Shown in pieces: positions 19,979 through 28,619 of a stretch of 64,000 bases of DNA. Location: NCBI GenBank assembly GCA_947503175.1, contig CANNCO010000003.1:255501-319500 (forward strand), given 5' to 3'. Numbering within the stretch: the first letter of the stretch is position 1; each line of letters starts with the position of its first letter. A program made the translations under genes and the position numbers. Below the pieces are notes generated by a model. It ran no database searches. It was not told the origin of the DNA and was given only the letters and a program-made list of their open reading frames with translations. This stretch comes from an uncultured Paracoccaceae bacterium. Its GTDB lineage: Bacteria; Pseudomonadota; Alphaproteobacteria; Rhodobacterales; Rhodobacteraceae.

Positions 19979-21156
19979 CCCAGAGCCTTAGCCGCGTGCC
20001 GCCCGGCCCAGCGCCCGGTCGCAAGACAAGCCGTCAGGAGATACCCACCGGTCGGTGCTTCCCAATCGATCATCTCGCCCGCCGCATAAAGGCCCGGCAC
20101 CGCCAACACCTCCAGCCCCGGTCCAAGCCCGTCCCATGCGATACCGCCCGCGGTCGAGATTGCCTCGTCCATCGGGCGCGGGCCGCCATGGCGCACGGGC
20201 AGCCCCTTGATCAGCCGCGCAAATGCCTCGCCCACAGGCAAGGGCCGCCCGAACTCCTGCAGCAAGGCGCGGCGCACCGGATCAAGACCCAGAACCTTGC
20301 GCAGATGCGCCGAAACCGTCGCCTTGCCCCGCGGGCGGTCCAGACGGCGCGCAACCTCCTCGAACGGCAGATCGGGCACAAGGTCGATCCGCAGCTCCGC
20401 GCCGTCCCGGACATCGGCAAAGACGGCATAGATGCCCCCGCCCTCAAGACCGCGCCGCGAGATCACATAGTCGCCGCGCACCCGCCGCCCGCCCGCGATC
20501 AGCGCGGTTCCCTTGACCGGCGCGCCGAAATGCACGGCCATATGCGCGCTCCACGCGACCACCAGCCCGCCATTCGACGGACGGAAGGGCGTAATCGGCA
20601 CACCCCTCCCCGTCAGGATATCGGCCCACGCGCCATCGGACCCTAACCTTGCCCAACTCGCACCGCCCATCGCCAGAACGGTGACGCGCGGGGTGACGGC
20701 AATCCGTCCCTCCGGCGTCTCGAACAGCTGGTTCCCGTCCTCCGGGCCAAGCCAGCGCCAGCGTGTCCGAACCTCCACCCCGCTTTCGGCCAGTCGCGCC
20801 ATCCACGCCCGTAGAAGCGGCGAGGCCTTCATGGCGCGCGGAAAGACCCGCCCCGACGATCCGGTGAAGACCTCCTGACCCAGCCCCCTCGCCCAGCTCT
20901 GCACGGCATCTGCGTCAAACGCCGTGACAATCGGGGCCAACCTTCCCTCAGCAGCACCATAGGCCGTCAGCAGCTTCGTCGGGGGTTCGTCCTTGGTCAG
21001 GTTCAGCCCCGACTTTCCGGCCATCAGGAACTTGCGCCCGACCGACGGTTTTGCCTCGGCCACCAGCACGCTGAACCCGGCCCCCGCCAGTTCCTCGGCT
21101 GCCATCAGCCCGGCCGGACCTGCTCCGATCACCAGCGCCTGCGGGGCATGGGTCAC
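19975..21156 (-). CDS. HI0933-family FAD-dependent oxidoreductase
   Basis: A 393-residue flavoprotein of the HI0933/TIGR03862 type. The dinucleotide-binding GAGPAGLMAAEELAGAG is at the N-terminus, followed by the family signature VGRKFLMAGKSGLNLTKDEP near residue 40, the MGGASWARLGSDG block in the middle and the C-terminal FAD closure GLYAAGEMIDWEAPTGGYLLTA. These proteins are predicted NAD(P)/FAD oxidoreductases; a physiological reaction is not established for this subgroup. It begins within four bases of the end of the MscS-type gene on the same strand. Confidence 0.9.
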   Translation of the reverse strand: MTHAPQALVIGAGPAGLMAAEELAGAGFSVLVAEAKPSVGRKFLMAGKSGLNLTKDEPPTKLLTAYGAAEGRLAPIVTAFDADAVQSWARGLGQEVFTGSSGRVFPRAMKASPLLRAWMARLAESGVEVRTRWRWLGPEDGNQLFETPEGRIAVTPRVTVLAMGGASWARLGSDGAWADILTGRGVPITPFRPSNGGLVVAWSAHMAVHFGAPVKGTALIAGGRRVRGDYVISRRGLEGGGIYAVFADVRDGAELRIDLVPDLPFEEVARRLDRPRGKATVSAHLRKVLGLDPVRRALLQEFGRPLPVGEAFARLIKGLPVRHGGPRPMDEAISTAGGIAWDGLGPGLEVLAVPGLYAAGEMIDWEAPTGGYLLTACLATGRWAGRHAAKALG

Positions 21157-22466
21157 GAGGGCATCGGGCCTTTTATCTCGACCACACGCTGCGGATACGG
21201 GATTTCGATGTCTTGCGCCTTCAGCGCATTCCAGATCAGGAACAGCACGTCGGACGTATAACGGTTCGGCCCGTCATCGATCCCGTTCACCCAGAACTCG
21301 ACCGCGAAATCGATGCCGGACTCGCCAAATCCGCGCAGTTCACAATCGGGCGGTTCGGGCTCTGTCAGCACCCCCGGATGTTCGGCCACCGCCGCTTCGA
21401 TAATCGCGGGGACAAGGTTGATATCCGTGTCATAGCTGACCGAAAACTCGGCCTCATAGCGGTTCGCCGATCCGGAATCGGAGTAATTCACCACCCGCGT
21501 GGTGATGAAGTCCTCGTTCGGGATCACGATCCAGCGGCCATCGAACGTCTCGAGAATTGTGGCCCGGGCCGTCATCTTGACGATCGTCCCGGCCTCCCCC
21601 CCGTCCAGTTCCACATAATCGCCGACGGTGGCCTGCCCCTCCAGCAGCAGGATCACGCCCGAGATGAAGTTCGACGCGATCTTCTGCAGACCCAGACCGA
21701 TCCCGACACCGATGGCGCCGCCCAGAACCGCAAGGGTCGTCAGATCGATCCCCATGATGTTCATCAGGATGATGAAGAGCACACCGAAGATCGCGACCTC
21801 CGAGGCCTTGATCGCCAGTTCACGCGTCGCCGGGCGCAGCTCTTTCTGCTTTTCGATCAGGGACTTGGACTGACCCGTGGACCAGCGCCCGAGCCAGAAC
21901 AACAGGCTGCCCGCCACGAGGCCGCGCACGATCGCCAGCGCTGTGAACCGGATGTTCCCCAGAACGACTTCGGTCGCCCCCAGCCACGCCGTCAGATCGT
22001 CGAGAATGCCCAGCGCATAAAGCGCCATGGCGGGGACAAGAACGTATTTCCCAAGAACCTTCAGGAACGGATCGCGCACGATGTCACGCACCAGAGCGCG
22101 CGCCGCAAGGAACAGGAACACCCGTTTGCCAAAGGCGATCACCGCACCGGATTCGAACATCGAACGAACCACCGCTTCCCCGGCCGCGGTAAAGAAATAG
22201 GCCAGAAGCGGAAGGATCAGCGCCAGAAACGGCAGGGCCGTCCGGCGCGTGTTGGCGAACATCGTCTGGCTGTCGGCAGCGGGCGTTATGATCCCGGCCA
22301 GCGCGGGGCGGACCCGGCGCGTCACCAGCACGGCGGCAAGGAACGCCACGACCAGCAGGGCGAATTGCGACCACGCCGCAGGCTCCAACAGCCACTCTTT
22401 CGCGATGTCCCAACCGCGTTCGGCATAGCCGACGGCAATCGCGACAAATTCGGGCTGGTTTTCCAT
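21153..22466 (-). CDS. MscS-family mechanosensitive ion channel
   Basis: A 437-residue inner-membrane channel starting at the ATG at 22466 (MENQPEFVAIAVG). There are about five predicted spans, then the pore-lining and beta-domain core ILMNIMGIDLTTLAVLGGAIGVGIGLGLQKIASNFISG, the VGDYVELDGGEAGTIVKM strand and the NEDFITTRVVNYS segment that define MscS. The cytosolic cage domain follows. Such channels vent solutes on osmotic downshock. A longer reading to 22547 would run into the divergent HNH gene and has no ribosome-binding site. Confidence 0.93.
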   Translation of the reverse strand: MENQPEFVAIAVGYAERGWDIAKEWLLEPAAWSQFALLVVAFLAAVLVTRRVRPALAGIITPAADSQTMFANTRRTALPFLALILPLLAYFFTAAGEAVVRSMFESGAVIAFGKRVFLFLAARALVRDIVRDPFLKVLGKYVLVPAMALYALGILDDLTAWLGATEVVLGNIRFTALAIVRGLVAGSLLFWLGRWSTGQSKSLIEKQKELRPATRELAIKASEVAIFGVLFIILMNIMGIDLTTLAVLGGAIGVGIGLGLQKIASNFISGVILLLEGQATVGDYVELDGGEAGTIVKMTARATILETFDGRWIVIPNEDFITTRVVNYSDSGSANRYEAEFSVSYDTDINLVPAIIEAAVAEHPGVLTEPEPPDCELRGFGESGIDFAVEFWVNGIDDGPNRYTSDVLFLIWNALKAQDIEIPYPQRVVEIKGPMPS

Positions 22467-22533
22467 AATCCGCCTGTCCCGTCCGAGAAGTCCCACCGTC
22501 TTGGCGCGAAGCGGAACCAGAGGCAAGCCCGGT

Positions 22534-22836
22534 ATGCCAGACCCCATCTGTCCCCTATGCGACCGGCCGATCCCCGCGGATGTCCCGCAAAGCCGCCATC
22601 ACCTGATCCCGAAACTGCGCGGTGGCAAGGGCGGCCAGACGGTTCTGCTGCATCACATCTGCCACAAGGAGATCCACGCGACGCTGACCGAGGCGGAGCT
22701 CGCGCGCGGTTTTTCGACCATTGACGCGCTGCGTTCCCATCCGAGACTGGCGAAGTTCACCCGCTGGGTGGCAAAGCGCCCGCCCGGGTTCGCGTCAAAG
22801 GTTCCAGGCGCGCGCAGGGCTGGGAAACGCCGATAG
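22534..22836 (+). CDS. HNH-motif protein
   Basis: A 100-residue basic protein with one zinc knuckle at the N-terminus (CPLCDRPIP) and an HNH-like core: SRHHLIPKLRGGKGG followed by LHHICHKEIHA. HNH domains cut or nick DNA, but many small stand-alone members are uncharacterised. The C-terminal tail is rich in lysine and arginine. The start is uncertain: the ATG at 22534 has only a weak ribosome-binding site and the in-frame ATG at 22501 would overlap the region upstream of the divergent channel gene. Confidence 0.78.
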   Translation: MPDPICPLCDRPIPADVPQSRHHLIPKLRGGKGGQTVLLHHICHKEIHATLTEAELARGFSTIDALRSHPRLAKFTRWVAKRPPGFASKVPGARRAGKRR

Positions 22837-22882
22837 AGTGCACATATGTGAGTGGATATGTTCGCGATGCAGGAGGCTCCGG

Positions 22883-23248
22883 ATGCCCGTCAGCTATGCC
22901 GAAGATGCCGAAACCCGCACCGTCCTTCTGACGGTCGACGGGCGCGTCACGCAGGACGACTGGGACCGGATCGTGCCCCGGTTCGAGGCGTTCATGAACG
23001 CACACGGGACGATCCGGCTGGTCGAGATCATCGAAAGCCTGAAGGGTTTTGATCCTGTCCTGCTGTGGGACGGGGTCCGCTTTGACATGAAGGCGATCCC
23101 GCATATCAGCCATTGCGCCATCGCCACCGATATCGGCTGGATGAGTCCGATCGTGAAGGCGGCGGGCAAGGTGATGTCGATGCAGATGCGGGTGTTTCCG
23201 CTGGCCGAATCGGATGCGGCGCGCGAGTGGGCCACGAATGCGCCTTAG
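22883..23248 (+). CDS. SpoIIAA-like (STAS-fold) protein
   Basis: A 121-residue protein with an AGGAGG site at 22871-22876 that fixes the start at 22883. The pattern of a strand (TVLLTVDGRVTQDDWDRIVPRFEAFM), a ligand-like segment (LVEIIESLKGFDP) and a late WMSPIVKAAGKVM block corresponds to the SpoIIAA-like family related to STAS domains. These proteins are thought to bind lipid or small hydrophobic ligands; no reaction is known. Convergent with the crotonase-family gene. Confidence 0.75.
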   Translation: MPVSYAEDAETRTVLLTVDGRVTQDDWDRIVPRFEAFMNAHGTIRLVEIIESLKGFDPVLLWDGVRFDMKAIPHISHCAIATDIGWMSPIVKAAGKVMSMQMRVFPLAESDAAREWATNAP

Positions 23249-23315
23249 GATCAGGGCGCGGCCCGGCGGCCTAGGTCCGTGATCCCGGGCCAATGACTGA
23301 ACTGGCCGAAACCTG

Positions 23316-23915
23316 TCAGATCATCCCCTTGATCGCCGCCACATGGGCCGGATCTGCGCCCAGCGCATCCTCCGCCCAGGCCCGCGCCCGCGCCATGGGA
23401 TCGTCGTCCAGCGCATCGACCAGACCGGCGGCCAGCGCCATCTCTGCCGTCATCCTGTCGCCGGCCATCAGGATCAGCTTGGCCCGCGACGGGCCAACAA
23501 GCGCCCGCAAACGACCCGGATCGGACGGCTGCGGCAGAAACCCCAGCTTCATCACCGGGTAAAAGAACTTGGCCCCCGGCACCGCCACCCGAAGATCGCA
23601 GGCCAGCGCCATGCCGAACGCACCGCCCGCAAGCGTTCCGTTCAGCGCGGCAATCGTCAGGCAGGGCAGTGCGGCAATCGCACCCGACAGCCGCTCCCAG
23701 ACAGGATCGGTGGCAAGGCCCGCCTGCGCCTCGTCCAGATCGGCCCCGGCGGAAAACACCTTGCCCGTCCCGGTCAGAATCAGCGCGCGGCCCCCCCGCG
23801 CCCCTTCGACGATCCCGGCCAGATCGCGCAGCATATCGCCGGTCAGGCTGCCTGCCTTGTCCGGCCGGTCGATCACGGCAATCCGCAGGCCGTCCTCTTC
23901 CTCAAGGCGGATCAT
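23316..23915 (-). CDS. Crotonase-fold protein lacking the catalytic glutamates
   Basis: A 199-residue member of the enoyl-CoA hydratase/isomerase superfamily, clearly shorter than the usual ~260. The fold elements are present: LILTGTGKVFSAGADLDE, the oxyanion-hole region GTLAGGAFGMALACDLRVA and LILMAGDRMTAEMALAAGLVD. However the position of the first crotonase glutamate (GGGCE in the rat enzyme) is glycine here (GGAFG), and the second (PE in FGxPE) is valine (FFYPV). Water addition to an enoyl-CoA is therefore unlikely. It overlaps the SDR gene by four bases (ATGA), so they form an operon. Confidence 0.82.
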   Translation of the reverse strand: MIRLEEEDGLRIAVIDRPDKAGSLTGDMLRDLAGIVEGARGGRALILTGTGKVFSAGADLDEAQAGLATDPVWERLSGAIAALPCLTIAALNGTLAGGAFGMALACDLRVAVPGAKFFYPVMKLGFLPQPSDPGRLRALVGPSRAKLILMAGDRMTAEMALAAGLVDALDDDPMARARAWAEDALGADPAHVAAIKGMI

Positions 23916-24667
23916 GCGATCAGGCCGGCCCGGCGGCGAATGCCTTCGTCCCGCAGCGATATCTCCTGTCCGATGAACTCATCCGCATCCGCCGAACACA
24001 TCCAGACCAGTGCCCTTGCGGGCCAGTCCGGCGGGATATGGTCTGACCAGTCCAGTTGCGAAACCGGGTTGATCCCGCTTGCCTTGATCTCGCGCTGCAT
24101 CTGCGTCGCCACGGTCCCGGGCGACAACCCCATCGCGCGGATACCGTCGCCTGCGTTTTCCTTGTCCAGGCACCGCGTCAGCATCGCCACCCCCGCCTTG
24201 GAGGCACAGTAATGGCTCCATGCCTCCACCGGCCCGTGCGCGGCACCCGACGAGATCGTCAGGACCGATCCGCCCCCGTTTGCGACCATCACCGGAACCG
24301 CGGCCCGCATCCCGTAATAGACACCCTTGAGGTTGATATCGATCACCTGACCCCACGCATCCGGGTCCGAGGCCGCCAGATGCGCCACGGGTTCGATCAC
24401 CCCGGCGTTGTTGATCAGCACATCGACACTGCCAAAGGTCTGCACCGCCGCGTCAATCGCCGCCTGCACCTCCCAGAACCGCCCCACATCGCAGGGGATC
24501 GCCAGCGCCTTCGGCCCGATCTCGCCCGCAAGGCTGGCAATCGCGTCCTCGCCCCGCGACAGCAGGGCCACATTCGCCCCCTGTTCCGCAAAAGCATGGG
24601 CGGCGGCAGCGCCGATCCCCCGGCTTGCCCCGGTGATCACGACTGTTTTTCCGGTCATGTCCTGCAT
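23912..24667 (-). CDS. Short-chain dehydrogenase/reductase
   Basis: A 251-residue classical SDR. Visible are the cofactor loop TGASRGIG at about residues 11-18, NNAG in the centre, the catalytic serine in ISSGAAHG, and the YxxxK motif YCASK. The acidic or basic residue after the second strand (LSRGE) suggests NADP(H), but this is not firm. GGGAG lies six bases before the ATG at 24667. It is the first gene of a two-gene operon with the crotonase-fold protein, which points to a shared acyl substrate. Confidence 0.9.
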   Translation of the reverse strand: MQDMTGKTVVITGASRGIGAAAAHAFAEQGANVALLSRGEDAIASLAGEIGPKALAIPCDVGRFWEVQAAIDAAVQTFGSVDVLINNAGVIEPVAHLAASDPDAWGQVIDINLKGVYYGMRAAVPVMVANGGGSVLTISSGAAHGPVEAWSHYCASKAGVAMLTRCLDKENAGDGIRAMGLSPGTVATQMQREIKASGINPVSQLDWSDHIPPDWPARALVWMCSADADEFIGQEISLRDEGIRRRAGLIA

Positions 24668-24759
24668 ATATGTCTCCCGATTGTTTCGCAGCGACGACTT
24701 GACCGCGCCTTCTGCCCGGCCAAAGCTAGTCCTGCCAAATTGCTTGCGAAAGGCCCGTT

Positions 24760-26256
24760 ATGCATAAACCCGCTCTCGTTTCGACAGTCGCGCTGATGAT
24801 CCCGGCCTTTGCGCCACCCGCATTCGCCGATCTCACAGCAGCCGATGTCTGGGCCGAATGGAAGAACTTTGCCACATATTCCGGCCAGACGATGGAATCG
24901 GAATCGGAAGTCATGTCGGGCAATACGCTCAGTGTCACCGGCGTTACCATCGGATCATCGGCGCCAGATGTCGAAGTAACCGGTACAGTTGCCCGCATCG
25001 ATTTCACCGAACAGGGCGACGGCACTGTCGCGGTCGCGATTTCGCCCGAGATCCCGATGGAGATCAGAGGCGAGGATTCGGACGGGGCGGATATCTCGAC
25101 CAAGCTGAACATCTCCCATTCGGGTGGAAGCATCATCGTCTCGGGCCAGCCCCGCGCCCTGCGCCATGACTATGAATTCGGCCGGATGGACATGGATCTG
25201 GTTGAGCTGACCGAAGGCGGAAACCCTGTCGGCGTCGACTTCTCCATGGCGCTGCAGCAACTCACGGGGATCTATGGTTTCAGCGGCAACGCAGCCGTGA
25301 TCCGGAACGATTCGAATATCGGCGCGCTCGCGTTCCGGATGGATGTGGATATCCCCGAGGACGACGCCGATTTCGAAATGACCATGACGATGACCGATAT
25401 CGTGTCGACATCCACGGGGACGATTTCAGCCCTCGATTCGCAACAGAACCTTGCCGTCGCGCTGCGCAACGGACAGTTCACCGAAGGCTCCCTGCGCCAC
25501 GGTGCCGCGACATTCAAGATCGACTCGGCGGTGCCGGATGGACGCGCTGTGATCGAATCAAGCGCCGAAAGCGGTACCTTGTCGGGCGAGATGAACGGCG
25601 ATGGTATCAATTATGAAGGCACGAATTCCGGCGTCGATCTGTCGGTGATCATACCCGGTGCGATGATCCCGCCCATCGAGCTTGAGGCAGAGGAAATGTC
25701 GGGTGAGATCCGGATGCCGCTCCTGTCCGACGACGAGGCGCAGCCGATCGGCCTGTCGACGCGTCTGGAGGGTGTCACGGTCAGCGATACCGTCTGGTCG
25801 ATGATCGACCCGATGCAGGGCCTTCCCCGGACACCCGCGAACCTGATCGTCGAAATGTCGGGGCTGGGCCGCTGGTTCGTTGATATCATCGACCCGAACC
25901 TTGCAGAGGACATCGACGAGACGATGGAAGTCCCGGGTGAGGTCGAAGAGCTGACGATCGACAAGCTCACAGTGTCGGTCGCCGGTGCCGAACTGACCGG
26001 AACCGGCGCGTTCGAGTTCGACAATTCAGCGGTGCCTCCCGTTCCCTCGGGCACGGTCGATCTGAACCTGACCGGCGCGAACACCCTGATCGACAGCCTT
26101 GTGAATATCGGACTGCTGCCGGAAGATCAGGCGATGGGCGCCCGCATGATGCTTGGTCTTTTTGCACGTCCCGGCAGCGGCACCGATACGCTCACCTCCA
26201 AGATCGAACTTGGCGCAGATGGGTCCGTGACCGCGAACGGCCAGCGGATCCGGTAA
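24760..26256 (+). CDS. Exported DUF2125-family protein
   Basis: A 498-residue exported protein starting with a signal peptide (MHKPALVSTVALMIPAFAPPAFA). The rest is a beta-rich, acidic body with repeated strands such as VTGTVARIDFTEQGDGTVAVAI and FEMTMTMTDIVSTSTGT, and a closing AELTGTGAFEFDN plus GTVDLNLTGANTLIDSL segment. This fits DUF2125, widespread in Rhodobacteraceae and without known function, probably periplasmic. Preceded by a 92-base gap that it shares with the divergent SDR gene. Confidence 0.8.
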   Translation: MHKPALVSTVALMIPAFAPPAFADLTAADVWAEWKNFATYSGQTMESESEVMSGNTLSVTGVTIGSSAPDVEVTGTVARIDFTEQGDGTVAVAISPEIPMEIRGEDSDGADISTKLNISHSGGSIIVSGQPRALRHDYEFGRMDMDLVELTEGGNPVGVDFSMALQQLTGIYGFSGNAAVIRNDSNIGALAFRMDVDIPEDDADFEMTMTMTDIVSTSTGTISALDSQQNLAVALRNGQFTEGSLRHGAATFKIDSAVPDGRAVIESSAESGTLSGEMNGDGINYEGTNSGVDLSVIIPGAMIPPIELEAEEMSGEIRMPLLSDDEAQPIGLSTRLEGVTVSDTVWSMIDPMQGLPRTPANLIVEMSGLGRWFVDIIDPNLAEDIDETMEVPGEVEELTIDKLTVSVAGAELTGTGAFEFDNSAVPPVPSGTVDLNLTGANTLIDSLVNIGLLPEDQAMGARMMLGLFARPGSGTDTLTSKIELGADGSVTANGQRIR

Positions 26257-26351
26257 CAGCAGCCCGACCCGACACGCCGTAATCGGGCGCCCCGGCCTTG
26301 CGGGTCCGGGGCGCGCGGGCTACCTGCCTTGTCAAAGTGAAAGGACCGCCA

Positions 26352-27698
26352 ATGGCCGGCACTCTGCCCGACCTCACCGATCAACTGCTGACCGCCGCCC
26401 GCAACGCCGGCGCGGATGCCGCCGATGCCATCGCCGTCGATGGCACCTCGGTCTCTATCGACGTGCTGGGCGGTAAGCTTGAACATGCGGAACGGTCCGA
26501 AGGGGTCGAGATCGGTTTGCGGGTGATCCTGGGCAAGCGGCAGGCCTGTGTTTCGGCCTCCGATACCTCCTCCCGCACAATCTCCGAAATGGCGGAACGC
26601 GCGGTCGCCATGGCGCGCGAAGCCCCCGCTGATCCGACCGTCGGGCTGGCGGCACCGGAGCAACTGGTCGAAAACTGGGATGCCGGGGCGCTCGATCTCT
26701 ATGACAGCACCGACGAACCCGACCCTGCGGTGCTTCAGGACGACGCGGCCCGAGCCGAGGCCGCGGCCCTTGCCGTCGATGGCGTGTCGCAGGTTCAGGC
26801 GACGTCGGCAGGGTACGGCCGCCGCCACGTCCATCTTGCGGCCACGAACGGGTTCTCGGGCGGTTACGGACGCACCGACCGCGCCCTGTCCTGCGTCGCG
26901 ATCACCGGCAGCGGAACCGACATGGAGCGCGACTATTTCGGCGACATGCGTATCCATCAATCCGACCTCATGTCACCCGAGGAAATAGGCCGGATCGCCG
27001 GTGAAAGAACCGCCGAGCGCGCGGGCGCGCGGAAACCCCCGACCGGCAGCTTTCCCGTGCTCTACGACGAACGCATCTCGTCGTCGCTGATCGGACATCT
27101 GGTGCAAGCGATCAACGGCGCGGCCATCGCCCGTGGTGCGTCGTGGCTTCGCGATGCAATGGGCGAACAGGTTCTGCCAAAGGGCATCAGCCTGACCGAA
27201 GAGCCTTTGCGGCCCCGCACCTCCGGTTCGCGGCCCTTCGATGCCGAGGGGCTGGCGACGCAAAACCGCAACGTGGTTGACGATGGCGTGCTCACAAGCT
27301 GGACGCTTGATCTCGCCACGGCCCGCAAGCTGGGGCTGGAAAGCACGGGCAACGCATCGCGCGGGCCATCTGCGCCGCCTTCGCCCAGCCTTGGGAACGC
27401 GACCCTGACACCCGGGACGCAGACGCGCGAAGACCTTATGTCCGACATGGGAACCGGACTTCTGATCACATCCATGATCGGCTCGTCGATCAACGCAACG
27501 ACCGGCGACTATTCACGCGGCGCATCCGGCTTCTGGGTCGAAAACGGTCAGATTGCCTATCCGGTCAACGAGTGCACGGTGGCGGGCAATCTTCGGGACA
27601 TGCTACTGACCCTGCGCCCGGCCAATGACGCGCGTCAGCATCTTAGCCGCCGGGTGCCCTCCTGCCTGATCGAAGGCCTGACGATTGCCGGAGAGTGA
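26352..27698 (+). CDS. TldE/PmbA-family protein
   Basis: A 448-residue protein of the TldD/TldE family. The ATG at 26352 follows AAAGGA. The N-terminal domain carries SVSIDVLGGKLEHAERSEGVEIGLRV, and the C-terminal part the family blocks PVLYDERISSSLIGHLVQAINGAAIARGASWL, GVLTSWTLDLATARKLGL and DMGTGLLITSMIG. It lacks an HExxxH motif, consistent with TldE/PmbA, the non-catalytic partner of the TldD zinc protease that trims modified peptides and microcin-type substrates. No tldD is in the window. Its end overlaps the next gene by 14 bases. Confidence 0.88.
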   Translation: MAGTLPDLTDQLLTAARNAGADAADAIAVDGTSVSIDVLGGKLEHAERSEGVEIGLRVILGKRQACVSASDTSSRTISEMAERAVAMAREAPADPTVGLAAPEQLVENWDAGALDLYDSTDEPDPAVLQDDAARAEAAALAVDGVSQVQATSAGYGRRHVHLAATNGFSGGYGRTDRALSCVAITGSGTDMERDYFGDMRIHQSDLMSPEEIGRIAGERTAERAGARKPPTGSFPVLYDERISSSLIGHLVQAINGAAIARGASWLRDAMGEQVLPKGISLTEEPLRPRTSGSRPFDAEGLATQNRNVVDDGVLTSWTLDLATARKLGLESTGNASRGPSAPPSPSLGNATLTPGTQTREDLMSDMGTGLLITSMIGSSINATTGDYSRGASGFWVENGQIAYPVNECTVAGNLRDMLLTLRPANDARQHLSRRVPSCLIEGLTIAGE

Positions 27699-28464
27699 CC
27701 TTGCCCTCCTGACCCGCACCGCGCGCCGGGCGGGAGAGATCGCCCGCGCCTATTTCGACGGGCCGAACAAGATCTGGGACAAGGGACGGGACGATCCGGT
27801 CACCGAGGCCGATCTGGCGGTCGACACCTACCTGCGCGAAACGCTCACCGCAGCCCGCCCCGACTATGGCTGGCTGTCCGAAGAGACCGAGGACACGCCC
27901 GACCGTCTACAGAAATCCCGCCTGTTCGTGGTGGACCCGATCGATGGAACCCGCGCCTTCATCGCGGGCGAAGCGACCTGGGCCCATTCCATGGCGGTTG
28001 TCGAGAACGGGCGCCCGACTGCGGGTGTCGTCTATCTTCCGATCAAGGACCGGCTCTATGCGGCCTCTGCGGGCGATGGCGCAACGCTGAACGGCCTGCC
28101 CCTTGCCGCATCGCCCAAGCCACATGCCACCAGCGCCCGCGTACTGGCCTCGCGCCCGGCATTGGAGCCGCGCCACTGGCCCGGCGGCGTGCCGGAGATA
28201 AGCCGTCATTTCCGCCCGTCGCTGGCCTACCGGCTCAGCCTTGTGGGCGAAGGCCGGTTCGACGGGATGCTCACGCTCCGCGATAGCTGGGAGTGGGATA
28301 TTGCGGCGGGCGCCCTGATCGCATCGGAAGCCGGCGCGACGGTAACCGACCGGCATGGCGGTGCGTTGCAGTTCAACAACGCCCATCCGGTGACATCGGG
28401 CGTTCTTGCCGCGTCCCCCGGCGTCCACACAGAGCTGATCCGCCACCTGACCGAACCGGCCTAG
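27685..28464 (+). CDS. Inositol-monophosphatase family phosphatase (CysQ/HisN-like)
   Basis: A 259-residue Mg-dependent, lithium-sensitive type phosphatase. Motifs are the first metal-site loop LSEETED, DPIDGTRAFIAG and the distal WEWDIAAGALIASEAG. The family hydrolyses inositol phosphate, 3'-phosphoadenosine-5'-phosphate or histidinol phosphate; which one cannot be decided here. A TTG at 27685 is the only plausible start before a conserved region, so this gene appears to use a rare start codon and to depend on translation of tldE, which it overlaps. It also overlaps the convergent ccoS by four bases. Confidence 0.85.
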   Translation: MPESDLALLTRTARRAGEIARAYFDGPNKIWDKGRDDPVTEADLAVDTYLRETLTAARPDYGWLSEETEDTPDRLQKSRLFVVDPIDGTRAFIAGEATWAHSMAVVENGRPTAGVVYLPIKDRLYAASAGDGATLNGLPLAASPKPHATSARVLASRPALEPRHWPGGVPEISRHFRPSLAYRLSLVGEGRFDGMLTLRDSWEWDIAAGALIASEAGATVTDRHGGALQFNNAHPVTSGVLAASPGVHTELIRHLTEPA

Positions 28465-28619
28465 GACTTGGGATGGTCGTCGTAATCTTCCGTCAGGATG
28501 CGGTTCCGGTCGCCTTCGGGATCGTCGAATTGGCGTGACTTCAGCGCCCAGAAGAACGCCACAAGCCCAAGTGCGCCAAGGCCCAGCGATACCGGGATAA
28601 GGATGACAAGAACCTCCAT
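28461..28619 (-). CDS. ccoS: cbb3 oxidase maturation protein CcoS
   Basis: A 52-residue single-span membrane protein read directly from the minus strand: MEVLVILIPVSLGLGALG, a second half LVAFFWALKSRQFDD, then a short acidic tail ending YDDHPKS. This is the standard CcoS pattern, including the FFWALKSGQFDD-like motif. CcoS is needed to insert cofactors (haem and copper) into the CcoN subunit. Its ATG overlaps the ccoI stop (TGATG), so it is the last gene of ccoG-ccoH-ccoI-ccoS. It is too short to be picked up by most gene finders. Confidence 0.93.
   Translation of the reverse strand: MEVLVILIPVSLGLGALGLVAFFWALKSRQFDDPEGDRNRILTEDYDDHPKS

Noticed and set aside
21213-22724. A 503-codon frame antisense to the MscS-type gene
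   Set aside because: Reads Arg/Asp/His-rich without spans, while the other strand gives a textbook MscS channel.
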